A stretch of 64,000 bases of DNA from Variovorax gossypii (GTDB taxonomy: Bacteria; Pseudomonadota; Gammaproteobacteria; Burkholderiales; Burkholderiaceae_C), in the NCBI RefSeq assembly GCF_003965815.1, contig NZ_RXOE01000008.1:233489-297488 (forward strand), read 5' to 3'. A program made the position numbers and the translations under genes. Below the pieces are notes generated by a model, which ran no database searches, had not been told where the DNA came from, and saw nothing but the letters and a program-made list of their open reading frames with translations. This document shows positions 57,268 through 64,000 of this stretch, in pieces. The stretch's first letter is position 1. Each line of letters starts with the position of its first letter.

Positions 57268-58551
57268 ATGAATTTCAACGATTTCCTCCAACGACTGAGC
57301 CAGGTCGACGCGCGCGGCCTGGGCATCGAACTGATCGCGCTGGTGGCCTGCGTGGCGCTGGCCTGGGCCATCTGCAAGTGGTTCGGCCGCGACCAGCCCA
57401 AGGATTCCATCTGGTTCGGCGAAAGCACCTTCGACGGGCTGCTGTTCCCGCTGCTGGCGCTGGTGTTCACCGATCTCGCCCGACGCGTGGTGATCGACTT
57501 CCAGACCGTGCTGGTGCTGCGCATCGCGGTCCCGGTGTTCCTGTCGCTGGCGGTCATCAGGCTGTTCGCGCGGGTGCTCAGGGCGGTGTTCCCGGCCTCC
57601 AATCTCGTCAGGCTGATAGAGCGCACGATCTCGTGGCTGGCCTGGATCGCGGCGGTGCTCTGGATCGTGGGGCTGCTGCCGCCGGTGCTGGCCGAACTCG
57701 ACGACATCACGCTGGCCTTCGGCAAGACGCGCGTGAGCCTGCAGACCATCTTCCAGGGCGTGCTGTCGGCGGGCGTGGTGCTGATGATCTCGCTGTGGAT
57801 CTCCAGCACCATCGAGAAACGCATCCTGCGCGAGGCCGTCACCGACCTGTCGATGCGCAAGGTGGCGTCGAACGCGGTGCGCGCCTTCCTGCTGCTGGTG
57901 GGCCTGCTGTTCGCGCTCTCGGCGGTGGGGGTCGACCTGACGGCGCTCTCCGTGCTGGGCGGCGCGCTCGGCGTGGGCCTGGGTTTCGGTCTGCAGAAAC
58001 TCGCGGCCAACTACGTGAGCGGCTTCGTGATCCTGCTCGAGCGCTCCATCCGCATCGGCGACAACGTCAAGGTCGACACCTTCGAGGGCCGCATCACCGA
58101 CATCAAGACGCGCTACACGCTCATCCGCGCGGGCAACGGGCGCGAAGCCATCGTGCCGAACGAATCGCTGATCACCAGCCGCGTGGAGAACCTCTCGCTG
58201 GCCGACCGCAAGTTCAACATCACGACCACCATCGTGGTCGGCTACGAGAGCGACGTGGCGCAGGTGCAGTCCATCCTGTGCGAGGCGGCCAAGGCCCAGC
58301 CGCGCGTGATGACCGACCCGGCTCCGGTGGCCTTCCTCATGAACTTCGCGCCCGACGGGCTGGAGTTCACGCTCAACTTCTGGGTGGCCGACCCGGACAA
58401 GGGCAAGGACAACCTGCGCTCGGCGATCAACATCGCGATCCTCGATGGGTTGCGGGGGGCGGGGATCGATATTCCTTATCCGCAGCGGGTGGTGCGGGTG
58501 GAGTCGCTGCCGGCCGGCGCGGCCCCTGCTGGCGAGGTCGCGGAAAAATAG
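57268..58551 (+). CDS. MscS-family mechanosensitive channel
   Basis: The 427-residue protein has several N-terminal membrane helices, then the pore helix and beta domain of MscS: SVLGGALGVGLGFGLQKLAANY, ERSIRIGDNVKV and NESLITSRVENLS. It is larger than E. coli MscS and has extra helices at the N terminus. It should open under membrane tension during osmotic downshock. ATG 57268 was used; the ribosome site is weak. Confidence 0.92.
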   Translation: MNFNDFLQRLSQVDARGLGIELIALVACVALAWAICKWFGRDQPKDSIWFGESTFDGLLFPLLALVFTDLARRVVIDFQTVLVLRIAVPVFLSLAVIRLFARVLRAVFPASNLVRLIERTISWLAWIAAVLWIVGLLPPVLAELDDITLAFGKTRVSLQTIFQGVLSAGVVLMISLWISSTIEKRILREAVTDLSMRKVASNAVRAFLLLVGLLFALSAVGVDLTALSVLGGALGVGLGFGLQKLAANYVSGFVILLERSIRIGDNVKVDTFEGRITDIKTRYTLIRAGNGREAIVPNESLITSRVENLSLADRKFNITTTIVVGYESDVAQVQSILCEAAKAQPRVMTDPAPVAFLMNFAPDGLEFTLNFWVADPDKGKDNLRSAINIAILDGLRGAGIDIPYPQRVVRVESLPAGAAPAGEVAEK

Positions 58552-58879
58552 GCGATCGAGGTTTCCCGTGTTCGCGCGCATTGGCCATTGCGCGTTGGAG
58601 GCAAGGATGTTCGTGGGTTGCGAATCGCTGCGTCATAGGGGGCTCTTCAGTGCGCCAAGCAATTCACAGGGGTTTCGGATGGCGTGCCTTTCACTTCCAG
58701 TCTGAGTGGATCGGCCATCCGACCGGGACCGGAGTCAGCGACCGACTGCTATGGGCCCGAAGCCGACATTCGATAGGGCAAAAAGCGGTCGCTCAAAAGT
58801 GCCTGCAACGCTGCCGCGCCGATCCGCCGAGGCATTGACTCGGCTGGCGGCTTAGCAAGTGCCTGTATTCCTTCGCGCA
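58552..58879. other. gene-free stretch after the mscS-like gene
   Basis: No convincing gene is seen. A small hairpin (CGCGCA at 58575-58580 with TGCGCG at 58589-58594) lies 24 bases after the stop without a U-tract. Bases 58734-58771 resemble, on the opposite strand, the dispersed repeat found at 62643 and 63116. Confidence 0.5.
58734..58771 (-). repeat. dispersed repeat, degenerate copy
   Basis: Read on the minus strand it gives GTCGGCTTCGGGCC followed by AGCAGTCGG, aligning with GTCCGGTTCTGGCC and GTAGTCGG of the copy at 63116. It is more diverged than the other two. Confidence 0.4.
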
Positions 58880-59239
58880 CTACCTAGAGGACTGGCTTTG
58901 CCCGTTCAGTAGCGCAGCGACTCTTTCCGCACCAGCAGTGAACCCACGTTCCCACAATACATCACGGAGAGTGCCAAGGTATAACTTCTCCTCAACGAGC
59001 ACTTCATATCCTGGAGGACTGGCGAACGCCCAACCATAGATAAGAAGCGAACCGGTTGGAATATCAATGCCGTCAACCTCGATGTCATACTCGTCCAAGC
59101 CTTCCGGATAGATGACACCAAACCCGCCATCGCTATTGCCGTAACTCAGCCGTCGCTCAGCAAAGTCCGCCAACTCCGAAAGCGTCGACCACTCTAGAAT
59201 TACCTCTCTACATGCCGCGCTCGGCTCCGGGGCATCCAT
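58880..59239 (-). CDS. small acidic cytoplasmic protein of unknown function
   Basis: The 119-residue protein is acidic (EGLDEYDIEVDGIDIPTGS) and lacks any signal or membrane helix. I recognise no family; size, charge and G+C near 50% resemble immunity or antitoxin-like proteins, but no toxin gene is adjacent. ATG 59239 has a perfect AGGAGG six bases upstream, which decides the start; upstream in-frame ATGs lack one. It reads away from the secreted-protein gene at 59369, which lies 129 bases upstream in the same direction. Confidence 0.65.
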   Translation of the reverse strand: MDAPEPSAACREVILEWSTLSELADFAERRLSYGNSDGGFGVIYPEGLDEYDIEVDGIDIPTGSLLIYGWAFASPPGYEVLVEEKLYLGTLRDVLWERGFTAGAERVAALLNGQSQSSR

Positions 59240-59368
59240 CTCTTTCCTCCTGTGAAATCGAACCATCAAAACGGATGGCTCCTTTTGGCCGATTTCTGCC
59301 TCGACGTCGTCAGCCTGCTTCGGCTGGTGGACAACCAACCAAAGGAACACGCTTTCTCAAACGAGGGC

Positions 59369-59896
59369 TCAGGGCTCAGAGTCATTCTCGATTCTTATGG
59401 AGTTCATTATTGCGGCAAGCGCTCTGACGTCGTCCTTGGTCGGGGACGCAAATGAAGCGTGGACGTCAGCCCATTTCCCACGCCGAGCAAACAACAAGTG
59501 CATGCTGAAATTGGTGCCTGTGCCAATTTCTGTCTGCAATCGCGAGAACGCCATCACCAACACCCCATTGGGCACGGTGTTAGCTCGTACCGAGTCGCTC
59601 ACGATGTAGGGGTTTTTCAGAAGTCTCGGGAGAAAGCAAGCGTAGATATTTTCATCGGTGTCTGGACCAGCGCAACCTGGAGGTTCTACAAAGAAGGTGA
59701 GCTGAAGCCGGTCGGCCTTTCCGTAGTAAACCCGCTGTCGCCCGCCAGGCGGGGGAGCAGGGGCCGGTGATAGCTCAGGGGCTTCAAAGCGAATCCTCCA
59801 CCCTTCACCGGGTACTCGAATAGTTTGCTCTTCCGCACAAGCCAGCGAACACGCTAGCAGGAAGAGAATAGTCAGAGAATTTGCAAGTGCCTTCAT
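59369..59896 (-). CDS. secreted protein of unknown function
   Basis: The 175-residue protein has a signal peptide (MKALANSLTILFLLACSLAC) with either signal peptidase cleavage after ACA or lipid attachment. The mature part has a Pro-rich start, two cysteines in PPGCAGPDTDENIYACF and a C-terminal KWADVHASFASPTKDDV. No family is recognised. GAGGAAGAGG stands before ATG 59896. Its lower G+C than the core genes suggests an acquired segment. Confidence 0.7.
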   Translation of the reverse strand: MKALANSLTILFLLACSLACAEEQTIRVPGEGWRIRFEAPELSPAPAPPPGGRQRVYYGKADRLQLTFFVEPPGCAGPDTDENIYACFLPRLLKNPYIVSDSVRANTVPNGVLVMAFSRLQTEIGTGTNFSMHLLFARRGKWADVHASFASPTKDDVRALAAIMNSIRIENDSEP

Positions 59897-60250
59897 AGTT
59901 TTCCTCTTCCTCCGAGTTTTTATGCGATGAAGGCCAAAGGCTACCATTGGTTATTTCGCCAAGCGCACGTTGGTTGAGCGAGTTATTGTCGGCGGTCGTG
60001 AAGGTGCAACGTCTGCGCCTAGAAGCGAGTCCGCGCGGCCGAGGTCACGATGTCTGTATGGGCCAAGCGAACACCCGATGTGCGGCGAATTGGAGTGCGT
60101 CGGCCAATGACCGGACTTGGCCGCATAGTGCCGCATGGTAGACGGCCCGCGTCTTGCAAGGTACGATAACTCAATGGCCTTTCATTCGCACACCGCCGTC
60201 GCGTATTACGTCGCCCTCTCGTAGGCGGCAGGTTTGGTCATGAACTAACG
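59897..60250. other. gene-free stretch upstream of the extra tyrS
   Basis: No supported gene, tRNA or mobile element is visible. The final part holds GGCGGCA (60224-60230), which can pair with the left arm of the hairpin at 60251-60270. Confidence 0.5.
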
Positions 60251-60270
60251 ATGCCGCCGCAAGGCGGCAT
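60224..60270 (+). promoter_or_regulatory. structured leader of tyrS with alternative hairpins
   Basis: ATGCCGCC (60251-60258) and GGCGGCAT (60263-60270) form a perfect 8-bp stem with a GCAA loop, 48 bases before the tyrS start. An earlier GGCGGCA (60224-60230) can pair with the same TGCCGCC, making the two structures exclusive. No U-tract follows, so it may affect translation or be only a stable hairpin. Confidence 0.4.
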
Positions 60271-60318
60271 TCGTACTTCTGACGGTCCTCCTTGTGGCAT
60301 CAACTAAGGAGAGATTTG

Positions 60319-61641
60319 ATGAATATGATTTCCAGCGCGCCAGCGGCACCGTGGGTGCCGCAATCCCCAGCCATGCGGGTGCTCACCGAGCGAGGCTACG
60401 TGAATCAAGGCACGTCCCTCGCTGGGCTAGATTCCACACTGAGTACTGGTTCGGTGCCCGTGTACGTCGGCTTCGACGCCACTGCTGACAGCCTGCATGT
60501 GGGGCACTTGCTGCCAGTTATGGCGCTTCGGCGACTCCAGCAGTGCGGCCACAAGCCCATCGTGCTGATGGGAGGCGGCACGACGCGCGTCGGTGACCCA
60601 AGTTTTCGCTCAGAGGCTCGGCCGATGCTGGACGACGAGCAGATTTCCACCAACGTTGCCGCTATTCGAGGAGTTTTTGAGCGCCTCCTGGCGTTCGGCG
60701 ATGGCCCGAGTGATGCCGTCATGGTCAACAACGCCGATTGGTTGGACGGCCTTGGGTATATCGCCTTGCTTCGAGACGTCGGGCGTCATTTCTCCGTCAA
60801 CCGAATGCTGTCTTTCGACAGTGTCCGGTCGCGCCTGGAGAAGCAGGAGAGCCTGAGCTTCCTCGAGTTCAACTACATGATTCTGCAGGCCTACGATTTT
60901 CTTGAGCTATCCCGGCGTTTTGGTTGCAAGGTACAGATGGGCGGCTCTGACCAGTGGGGGAACATCGTCAGCGGGGTTGACCTAGTACGACGGGTCGAGG
61001 GACACGAGGTCTTCGGGCTGACGGCTCCGCTGCTGACAACCTCGTCCGGTGCGAAGATGGGAAAGACGGCGTCTGGCGCCATCTGGCTGAACGCAGCGAG
61101 GTTGTCGCCTTTCGACTACTGGCAGTTCTGGCGCAACACAGAGGATGGCGATGTCGGGCGTTTCCTGCGTCTCTTTACCGACGTGTCCCTTGAGGAGATT
61201 GCGCGCCATGAGTCGCGGTGCGGAGCGGAGCTCAACGATGCGAAGGAACTGCTCGCGACAGAGGCGACTCGACTTGTCCACGGTGATGATGCTGCGGCGT
61301 CCGCCGCGGAGGCCGCTCGGGCCTCGTTGTCCGGAGGAAGCGCCGTGGACGGGCTGCAAAGACTGTCCGTCCAGTCCGATGAACTCGAGCTAGGAGTAAC
61401 AGTGGTCGACCTCCTGGTACGTGCGAATCTGGCCTCATCCAAAGGAGATGCGCGTCGCTTGATTCAAGGGCGAGGAGTGAAACTGGACGGGGTGACCGTC
61501 GAGTCAGTCGATGCCACCATCGACTCAACACACTTCGAGACGGCTGACGCTGTACGCCTGTCGGTCGGACGAAAGCGGCACGTCGTCGTGGCCCTTGCAG
61601 GTGAGAGGTTTGGCGGCTCACACCTTCGCAATCAGCAATAG
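60319..61641 (+). CDS. tyrS: tyrosyl-tRNA synthetase, probably an accessory copy
   Basis: The 440-residue class I synthetase attaches tyrosine to tRNA-Tyr. It shows YVGFDATADSLHVGHLLP (HIGH motif as HVGH), GGSDQWGNI for tyrosine/tRNA contact, KMGKT as the KMSKS motif, and a C-terminal S4 domain (ASSKGDARRLIQGRGVKLDG). AAGGAGAG lies five bases before ATG 60319; an in-frame TTG at 60292 is less likely. G+C is near 60%, below the core genes, and the neighbours are small accessory genes, so I suspect a second, acquired synthetase next to a chromosomal one elsewhere. Confidence 0.9.
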   Translation: MNMISSAPAAPWVPQSPAMRVLTERGYVNQGTSLAGLDSTLSTGSVPVYVGFDATADSLHVGHLLPVMALRRLQQCGHKPIVLMGGGTTRVGDPSFRSEARPMLDDEQISTNVAAIRGVFERLLAFGDGPSDAVMVNNADWLDGLGYIALLRDVGRHFSVNRMLSFDSVRSRLEKQESLSFLEFNYMILQAYDFLELSRRFGCKVQMGGSDQWGNIVSGVDLVRRVEGHEVFGLTAPLLTTSSGAKMGKTASGAIWLNAARLSPFDYWQFWRNTEDGDVGRFLRLFTDVSLEEIARHESRCGAELNDAKELLATEATRLVHGDDAAASAAEAARASLSGGSAVDGLQRLSVQSDELELGVTVVDLLVRANLASSKGDARRLIQGRGVKLDGVTVESVDATIDSTHFETADAVRLSVGRKRHVVVALAGERFGGSHLRNQQ

Positions 61642-61757
61642 CGGCCGCTGTTTCTGTCGTCGCCGGCGGTATTCATCGGTCGAATTTGACCGACCGCCGC
61701 GACCGGCTCCTATTGGCCGGAGGCTACCTTCCACGCGGGACTTGTGTTCGTTGAGGG

Positions 61758-62147
61758 TCAGCGTCGCAGACGCTCCGTGGCGGTCGTTGAGATGGTGAAC
61801 CCGAGCTTTCCGAAGAACTCGGCTGCGCCTTCTCTTCCGGCCCGAAGTACCCAGGTGATGCTTGGTTCCGAACCGAGAAGTCGTTCAACGAGTGCCTGCC
61901 CAATGCCTCGTCGCCGATACTGCTCGGCAACGACGACCATGGACACATATCCGTTGGAAATCCCGTCAGTAATCGCACGCGCGAACCCAACGATTTCGTC
62001 GTCTGCCACCGCAACTACCGCTCGCTGTGACCCCGAAATCACTCGCTTTAGGTCTTTTACCTCACCAACGCGATGTGCCCACCCGTTGGCTACGAGCAGG
62101 CGATAGAGTGCGTCTAAATCGGAAGTGGCAATGCTGCGAACCTGCAT
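61758..62147 (-). CDS. GNAT family N-acetyltransferase
   Basis: The 129-residue protein is a complete GNAT domain; the acetyl-CoA site is VVVAEQYRRRGIGQALV and the C-terminal motif is GREGAAEFFGKLGF. The substrate (small amine, antibiotic or protein N terminus) cannot be told. It converges on tyrS with 116 bases between, in which no terminator stands out. ATG 62147 begins at the usual family position. Confidence 0.88.
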   Translation of the reverse strand: MQVRSIATSDLDALYRLLVANGWAHRVGEVKDLKRVISGSQRAVVAVADDEIVGFARAITDGISNGYVSMVVVAEQYRRRGIGQALVERLLGSEPSITWVLRAGREGAAEFFGKLGFTISTTATERLRR

Positions 62148-62238
62148 ACGTCTGCCTCATGAAATTCAAGGATTGCGCGGGCGGAGCGAAGGTCCGCTGT
62201 TGGGCTGTGTGCTGACAGGCATCCGCCGGAGCAGATGG

Positions 62239-62602
62239 CTACAGCCGATTCTCTCGCAGCAATCCGATGAGCTCTCGTTGTTCAGTGAGCAGCTTCTTGC
62301 AGTCGTCGTTCATGGCCATCAATTGCTCGCCACTTAATGGCATCTCCTTCTCAAGTTCGTCCACCCATGACAGTGTCAACTGAGTACCGGCGCTGAGTGA
62401 TCCCAGCCGAAGCATCAGACCCCTGGCTGTTCGGTTCGCATTCTTGACCTGGTCGCTGTAGGCTTCTCGCGCAGCAATGCCGAACAGGTAGCTGCATCGG
62501 ATGGCACGACGGGAGTCTTCAAGCGTTGGATATCGAACCCTCTGCGAACAGCGCGGCTGACACAAACAGAAGGAATAAGAACGTGGAGATTCTCAAGATC
62601 AT
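62239..62602 (-). pseudogene. probable frameshifted small secreted protein
   Basis: An ORF at 62239-62565 encodes 108 residues with a plausible soluble domain (SYLFGIAAREAYSDQVKN, LTLSWVDELEKEMPL). Its own start gives a poor N terminus. In another frame, ATG 62602 encodes a clear signal peptide (MILRISTFLFLLFVSAALFA) that stops at 62519. One indel between about 62520 and 62565 would join them into a secreted protein of about 120 residues. Function unknown; the break may be real or a sequence error. Confidence 0.45.
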
Positions 62603-62642
62603 GGGACTGTGGTCTATGGCGCCTTGAGCGGTGCGATGGGAC

Positions 62643-62667
62643 GTCTGGTTTTGGCCGACTGTAGCCG
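62643..62667 (+). repeat. dispersed 25-bp repeat, copy A
   Basis: The 25-bp sequence includes TGGCCGACTGTAGCCG and differs from copy B (63116-63140) at three positions by eye, all C/T. It lies upstream of the probable frameshifted gene. Confidence 0.6.
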
Positions 62668-62729
62668 AAGGGAGGCTGGTTCCACAGGACTCCCAGCTGC
62701 CGTACGTCACGCTTCGAAGCGAACAGAAA

Positions 62730-63056
62730 TCAACGTCGAAACCTGAGTGCTAGCCGATGCGCCAGCAGCGCCAAGGCGGACGTGATGCCGAAGCCTTGGA
62801 CAAAGGTGAGTACGTCCCAATACCACCATTTATTTAAGAGACCGCAGTCGAGACAGCCTATGTGTAAAGGAAGGAGAAGAAAAGCCCGCAGTGTCGCGAC
62901 CACCAACGCCCCACCCAAAACTCCCATCATGCAGACGAGGAACATAACCTTCCATGTCAGATTCTTTCGGAGCCGCCAAAGTACGGCGGCAGTGACCGGA
63001 ATCAAGAAACTTCCGAATGGAAGAACATTGAATTGCAGAAAATCTCCTGTCGGCAT
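62730..63056 (-). CDS. small membrane protein of unknown function
   Basis: The 108-residue protein has three predicted membrane helices (FGSFLIPVTAAVLWRL, VMFLVCMMGVLGGALVVATL and FGITSALALLAHRLAL) and a CLDC cysteine pair in the loop between the second and third. No family is recognised. The ribosome site is weak, and the basic C terminus (HRLALRFRR) would be cytoplasmic. It lies in the low-GC accessory end of the window. Confidence 0.6.
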   Translation of the reverse strand: MPTGDFLQFNVLPFGSFLIPVTAAVLWRLRKNLTWKVMFLVCMMGVLGGALVVATLRAFLLLPLHIGCLDCGLLNKWWYWDVLTFVQGFGITSALALLAHRLALRFRR

Positions 63057-63284
63057 GCTCGTCAGTCTTTTAGTTCATGCTCCGTCATTGGGGCCAATGG
63101 CAGGTGAGACGAAAAGTCCGGTTCTGGCCGACTGTAGTCGGTAAACCACCCTGCACAATCATCTGCGCAGCCTACCGTGGGCAGGCCTGACGCCAGGATG
63201 CTCTGTAGTTTGCGACGGCGCCTTTGGCCTTCGAATTGCTGCCCAGCAGCTTGACGCAGCATGAGGGCCTCATGTGCGTTGCTC
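63057..63284. other. stretch without a supported gene, holding repeat copy B
   Basis: An open frame on the minus strand crosses this stretch (to 63406), but its C-terminal part reads through the dispersed repeat and its N-terminal part lies inside the membrane-protein gene at 63285, so I do not call it. Confidence 0.5.
63116..63140 (+). repeat. dispersed 25-bp repeat, copy B
   Basis: It contains TGGCCGACTGTAGTCG and is flanked by GGTAA. With copy A at 62643 and the degenerate inverted copy at 58734 it shows a small intergenic repeat family in this region. Confidence 0.6.
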
Positions 63285-63704
63285 CTACTTTCTTCGCAAG
63301 GTTTGGAGGACCGTGCCGCCGATGCAAAAGAACAGCAAGAGTACGGCACCAATGTAGGGACTAGCATTCGGTACAAGCCAAAGATGTATGGCGCTTGAGC
63401 CTGCAACTCCCAGCCCGAATCCCACTATCGGAGCGGCACCGTTTATTGCTCCAGCGGCAAGACCTACGCCCGCGCTTAGACAGAGGAGCGAGCCCGCTGC
63501 AACAATGGCCGTGCCTAGCGTGCCCCCAGGTCCATCTGCATCGTCAAACGCAAGCAAAATCCAGAAGCCGAGTACGAGTACCAAGATGACGGAAGCCAAC
63601 CAGTACCCGGCAACAGGAAGCGCCCGTCCGGCAAGAAAAAAGAAGTAGAGGACCAAGCTCATGGCGGCGAGCAATGCGAGATACATGCCGACCACAGAAC
63701 TCAT
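63285..63704 (-). CDS. multi-helix membrane protein of unknown function
   Basis: The 139-residue protein has four or five predicted membrane helices (LALLAAMSLVLYFFFLAG, WLASVILVLVLGFWILL, AAGSLLCLSAGVGLAAG, YIGAVLLLFFCIGG) and short loops, one acidic (FDDADGPGG). No family is recognised. GGAGC lies about seven bases before ATG 63704. The protein ends in a short basic tail (LRRK). Confidence 0.65.
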   Translation of the reverse strand: MSSVVGMYLALLAAMSLVLYFFFLAGRALPVAGYWLASVILVLVLGFWILLAFDDADGPGGTLGTAIVAAGSLLCLSAGVGLAAGAINGAAPIVGFGLGVAGSSAIHLWLVPNASPYIGAVLLLFFCIGGTVLQTLRRK

Positions 63705-64000
63705 AAAAAAGCTCCGCTTGCGCTACGAGTTTTGACAGAAGTCACGATATCGCTGGCTGTAGGGTGCTTTTTGAAACGACTGAACAACTGTCCCGGGTGT
63801 CTGCTTGCGGCCGTTTCCTGCTATCGAATGTTTAGTCAAGGGATGACGATTCGTTGCAAGAAAGCGGGATCCCAAAAATACGCAACTCGCGGACGCGGGT
63901 GAATCTGAAGCAAGTACCTCGACAACGTCCAAGCGTTGGGAGGCGGATCGTCGCTTTCCGGGCGATCGCGATACCAGCAGATCAGCGTGTCCGGTTTAAG
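63705..64000. other. window end without a supported gene
   Basis: Only short open frames are present and none has a ribosome site or recognisable product. A gene may begin beyond the window edge. Confidence 0.5.

Noticed and set aside
63062..63406. 114-codon minus-strand open frame
   Set aside because: Its first part overlaps the better-supported membrane-protein gene at 63285 and its end translates the dispersed repeat.
63723..63932. 69-codon minus-strand open frame near the window end
   Set aside because: No ribosome site, no recognisable features and a length common by chance.

Overview
The window is GC-rich (mostly about 65-70% G+C) and looks like chromosome of a Burkholderiales bacterium, most likely a Comamonadaceae such as Variovorax. 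This rests on codon usage, the glycerol ABC transporter next to glpD, the Burkholderia-style order of the contact-dependent inhibition locus, and typical beta-proteobacterial housekeeping neighbours. The species call is inference; no rRNA or tRNA gene was seen.

1-15 kb: two clusters of the transglutaminase / circularly permuted ATP-grasp / alpha-E (predicted amidoligase) type. The first runs leftward: a giant transglutaminase-DUF2126 protein, a fused ATP-grasp/alpha-E protein, an amino-acid-binding lipoprotein, a transglutaminase and a RidA-family protein, ending at a clear terminator. A divergent comEC and an enoyl-CoA hydratase gene separate it from the second cluster, in which ATP-grasp and alpha-E are separate genes.

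15-30.5 kb: a Burkholderia-type contact-dependent inhibition (two-partner secretion) locus. A 3177-residue FhaB/CdiA exoprotein ends in a lower-GC module that carries a C39/papain-like Gln-Cys-His-Asp constellation. It is followed by a small low-GC candidate immunity gene, a lipoprotein gene (BcpO position) and the FhaC/ShlB transporter. Downstream are three more lipoprotein genes and two decayed copies of the fhaC 3' end, so the locus has been rearranged.

30.5-43 kb: a phosphoethanolamine-transferase/sulfatase-like membrane enzyme and an SH3-domain protein, then a complete glycerol module: glpK and glpR leftward; glpD, glpS, glpT, glpP, glpQ, glpU and glpV rightward, ended by a strong terminator. 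The two ATPases are complementary and asymmetric: both defects fall in one composite nucleotide site.

43-50.5 kb: a tightly overlapping operon resembling dialkylresorcinol biosynthesis (DarA-like and KAS III-like enzymes), with a BtrH-like papain-fold protein, an ABC exporter, an acyl carrier protein, a ketosynthase lacking one catalytic histidine, and two proteins of unknown function. It looks like a small lipid/aryl natural-product pathway with its own export system, and together with the toxin/immunity module it is the most promising candidate for undescribed biology.

50.5-58.5 kb: an HD-domain hydrolase, a lytic transglycosylase, the MoxR/DUF58/TgpA-type transglutaminase trio, an HDAC-like hydrolase and a MscS-family channel.

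58.5-64 kb: a lower-GC accessory stretch with small secreted or membrane proteins, an extra tyrosyl-tRNA synthetase with a structured leader, a GNAT acetyltransferase, a probable frameshifted gene and a dispersed short repeat.
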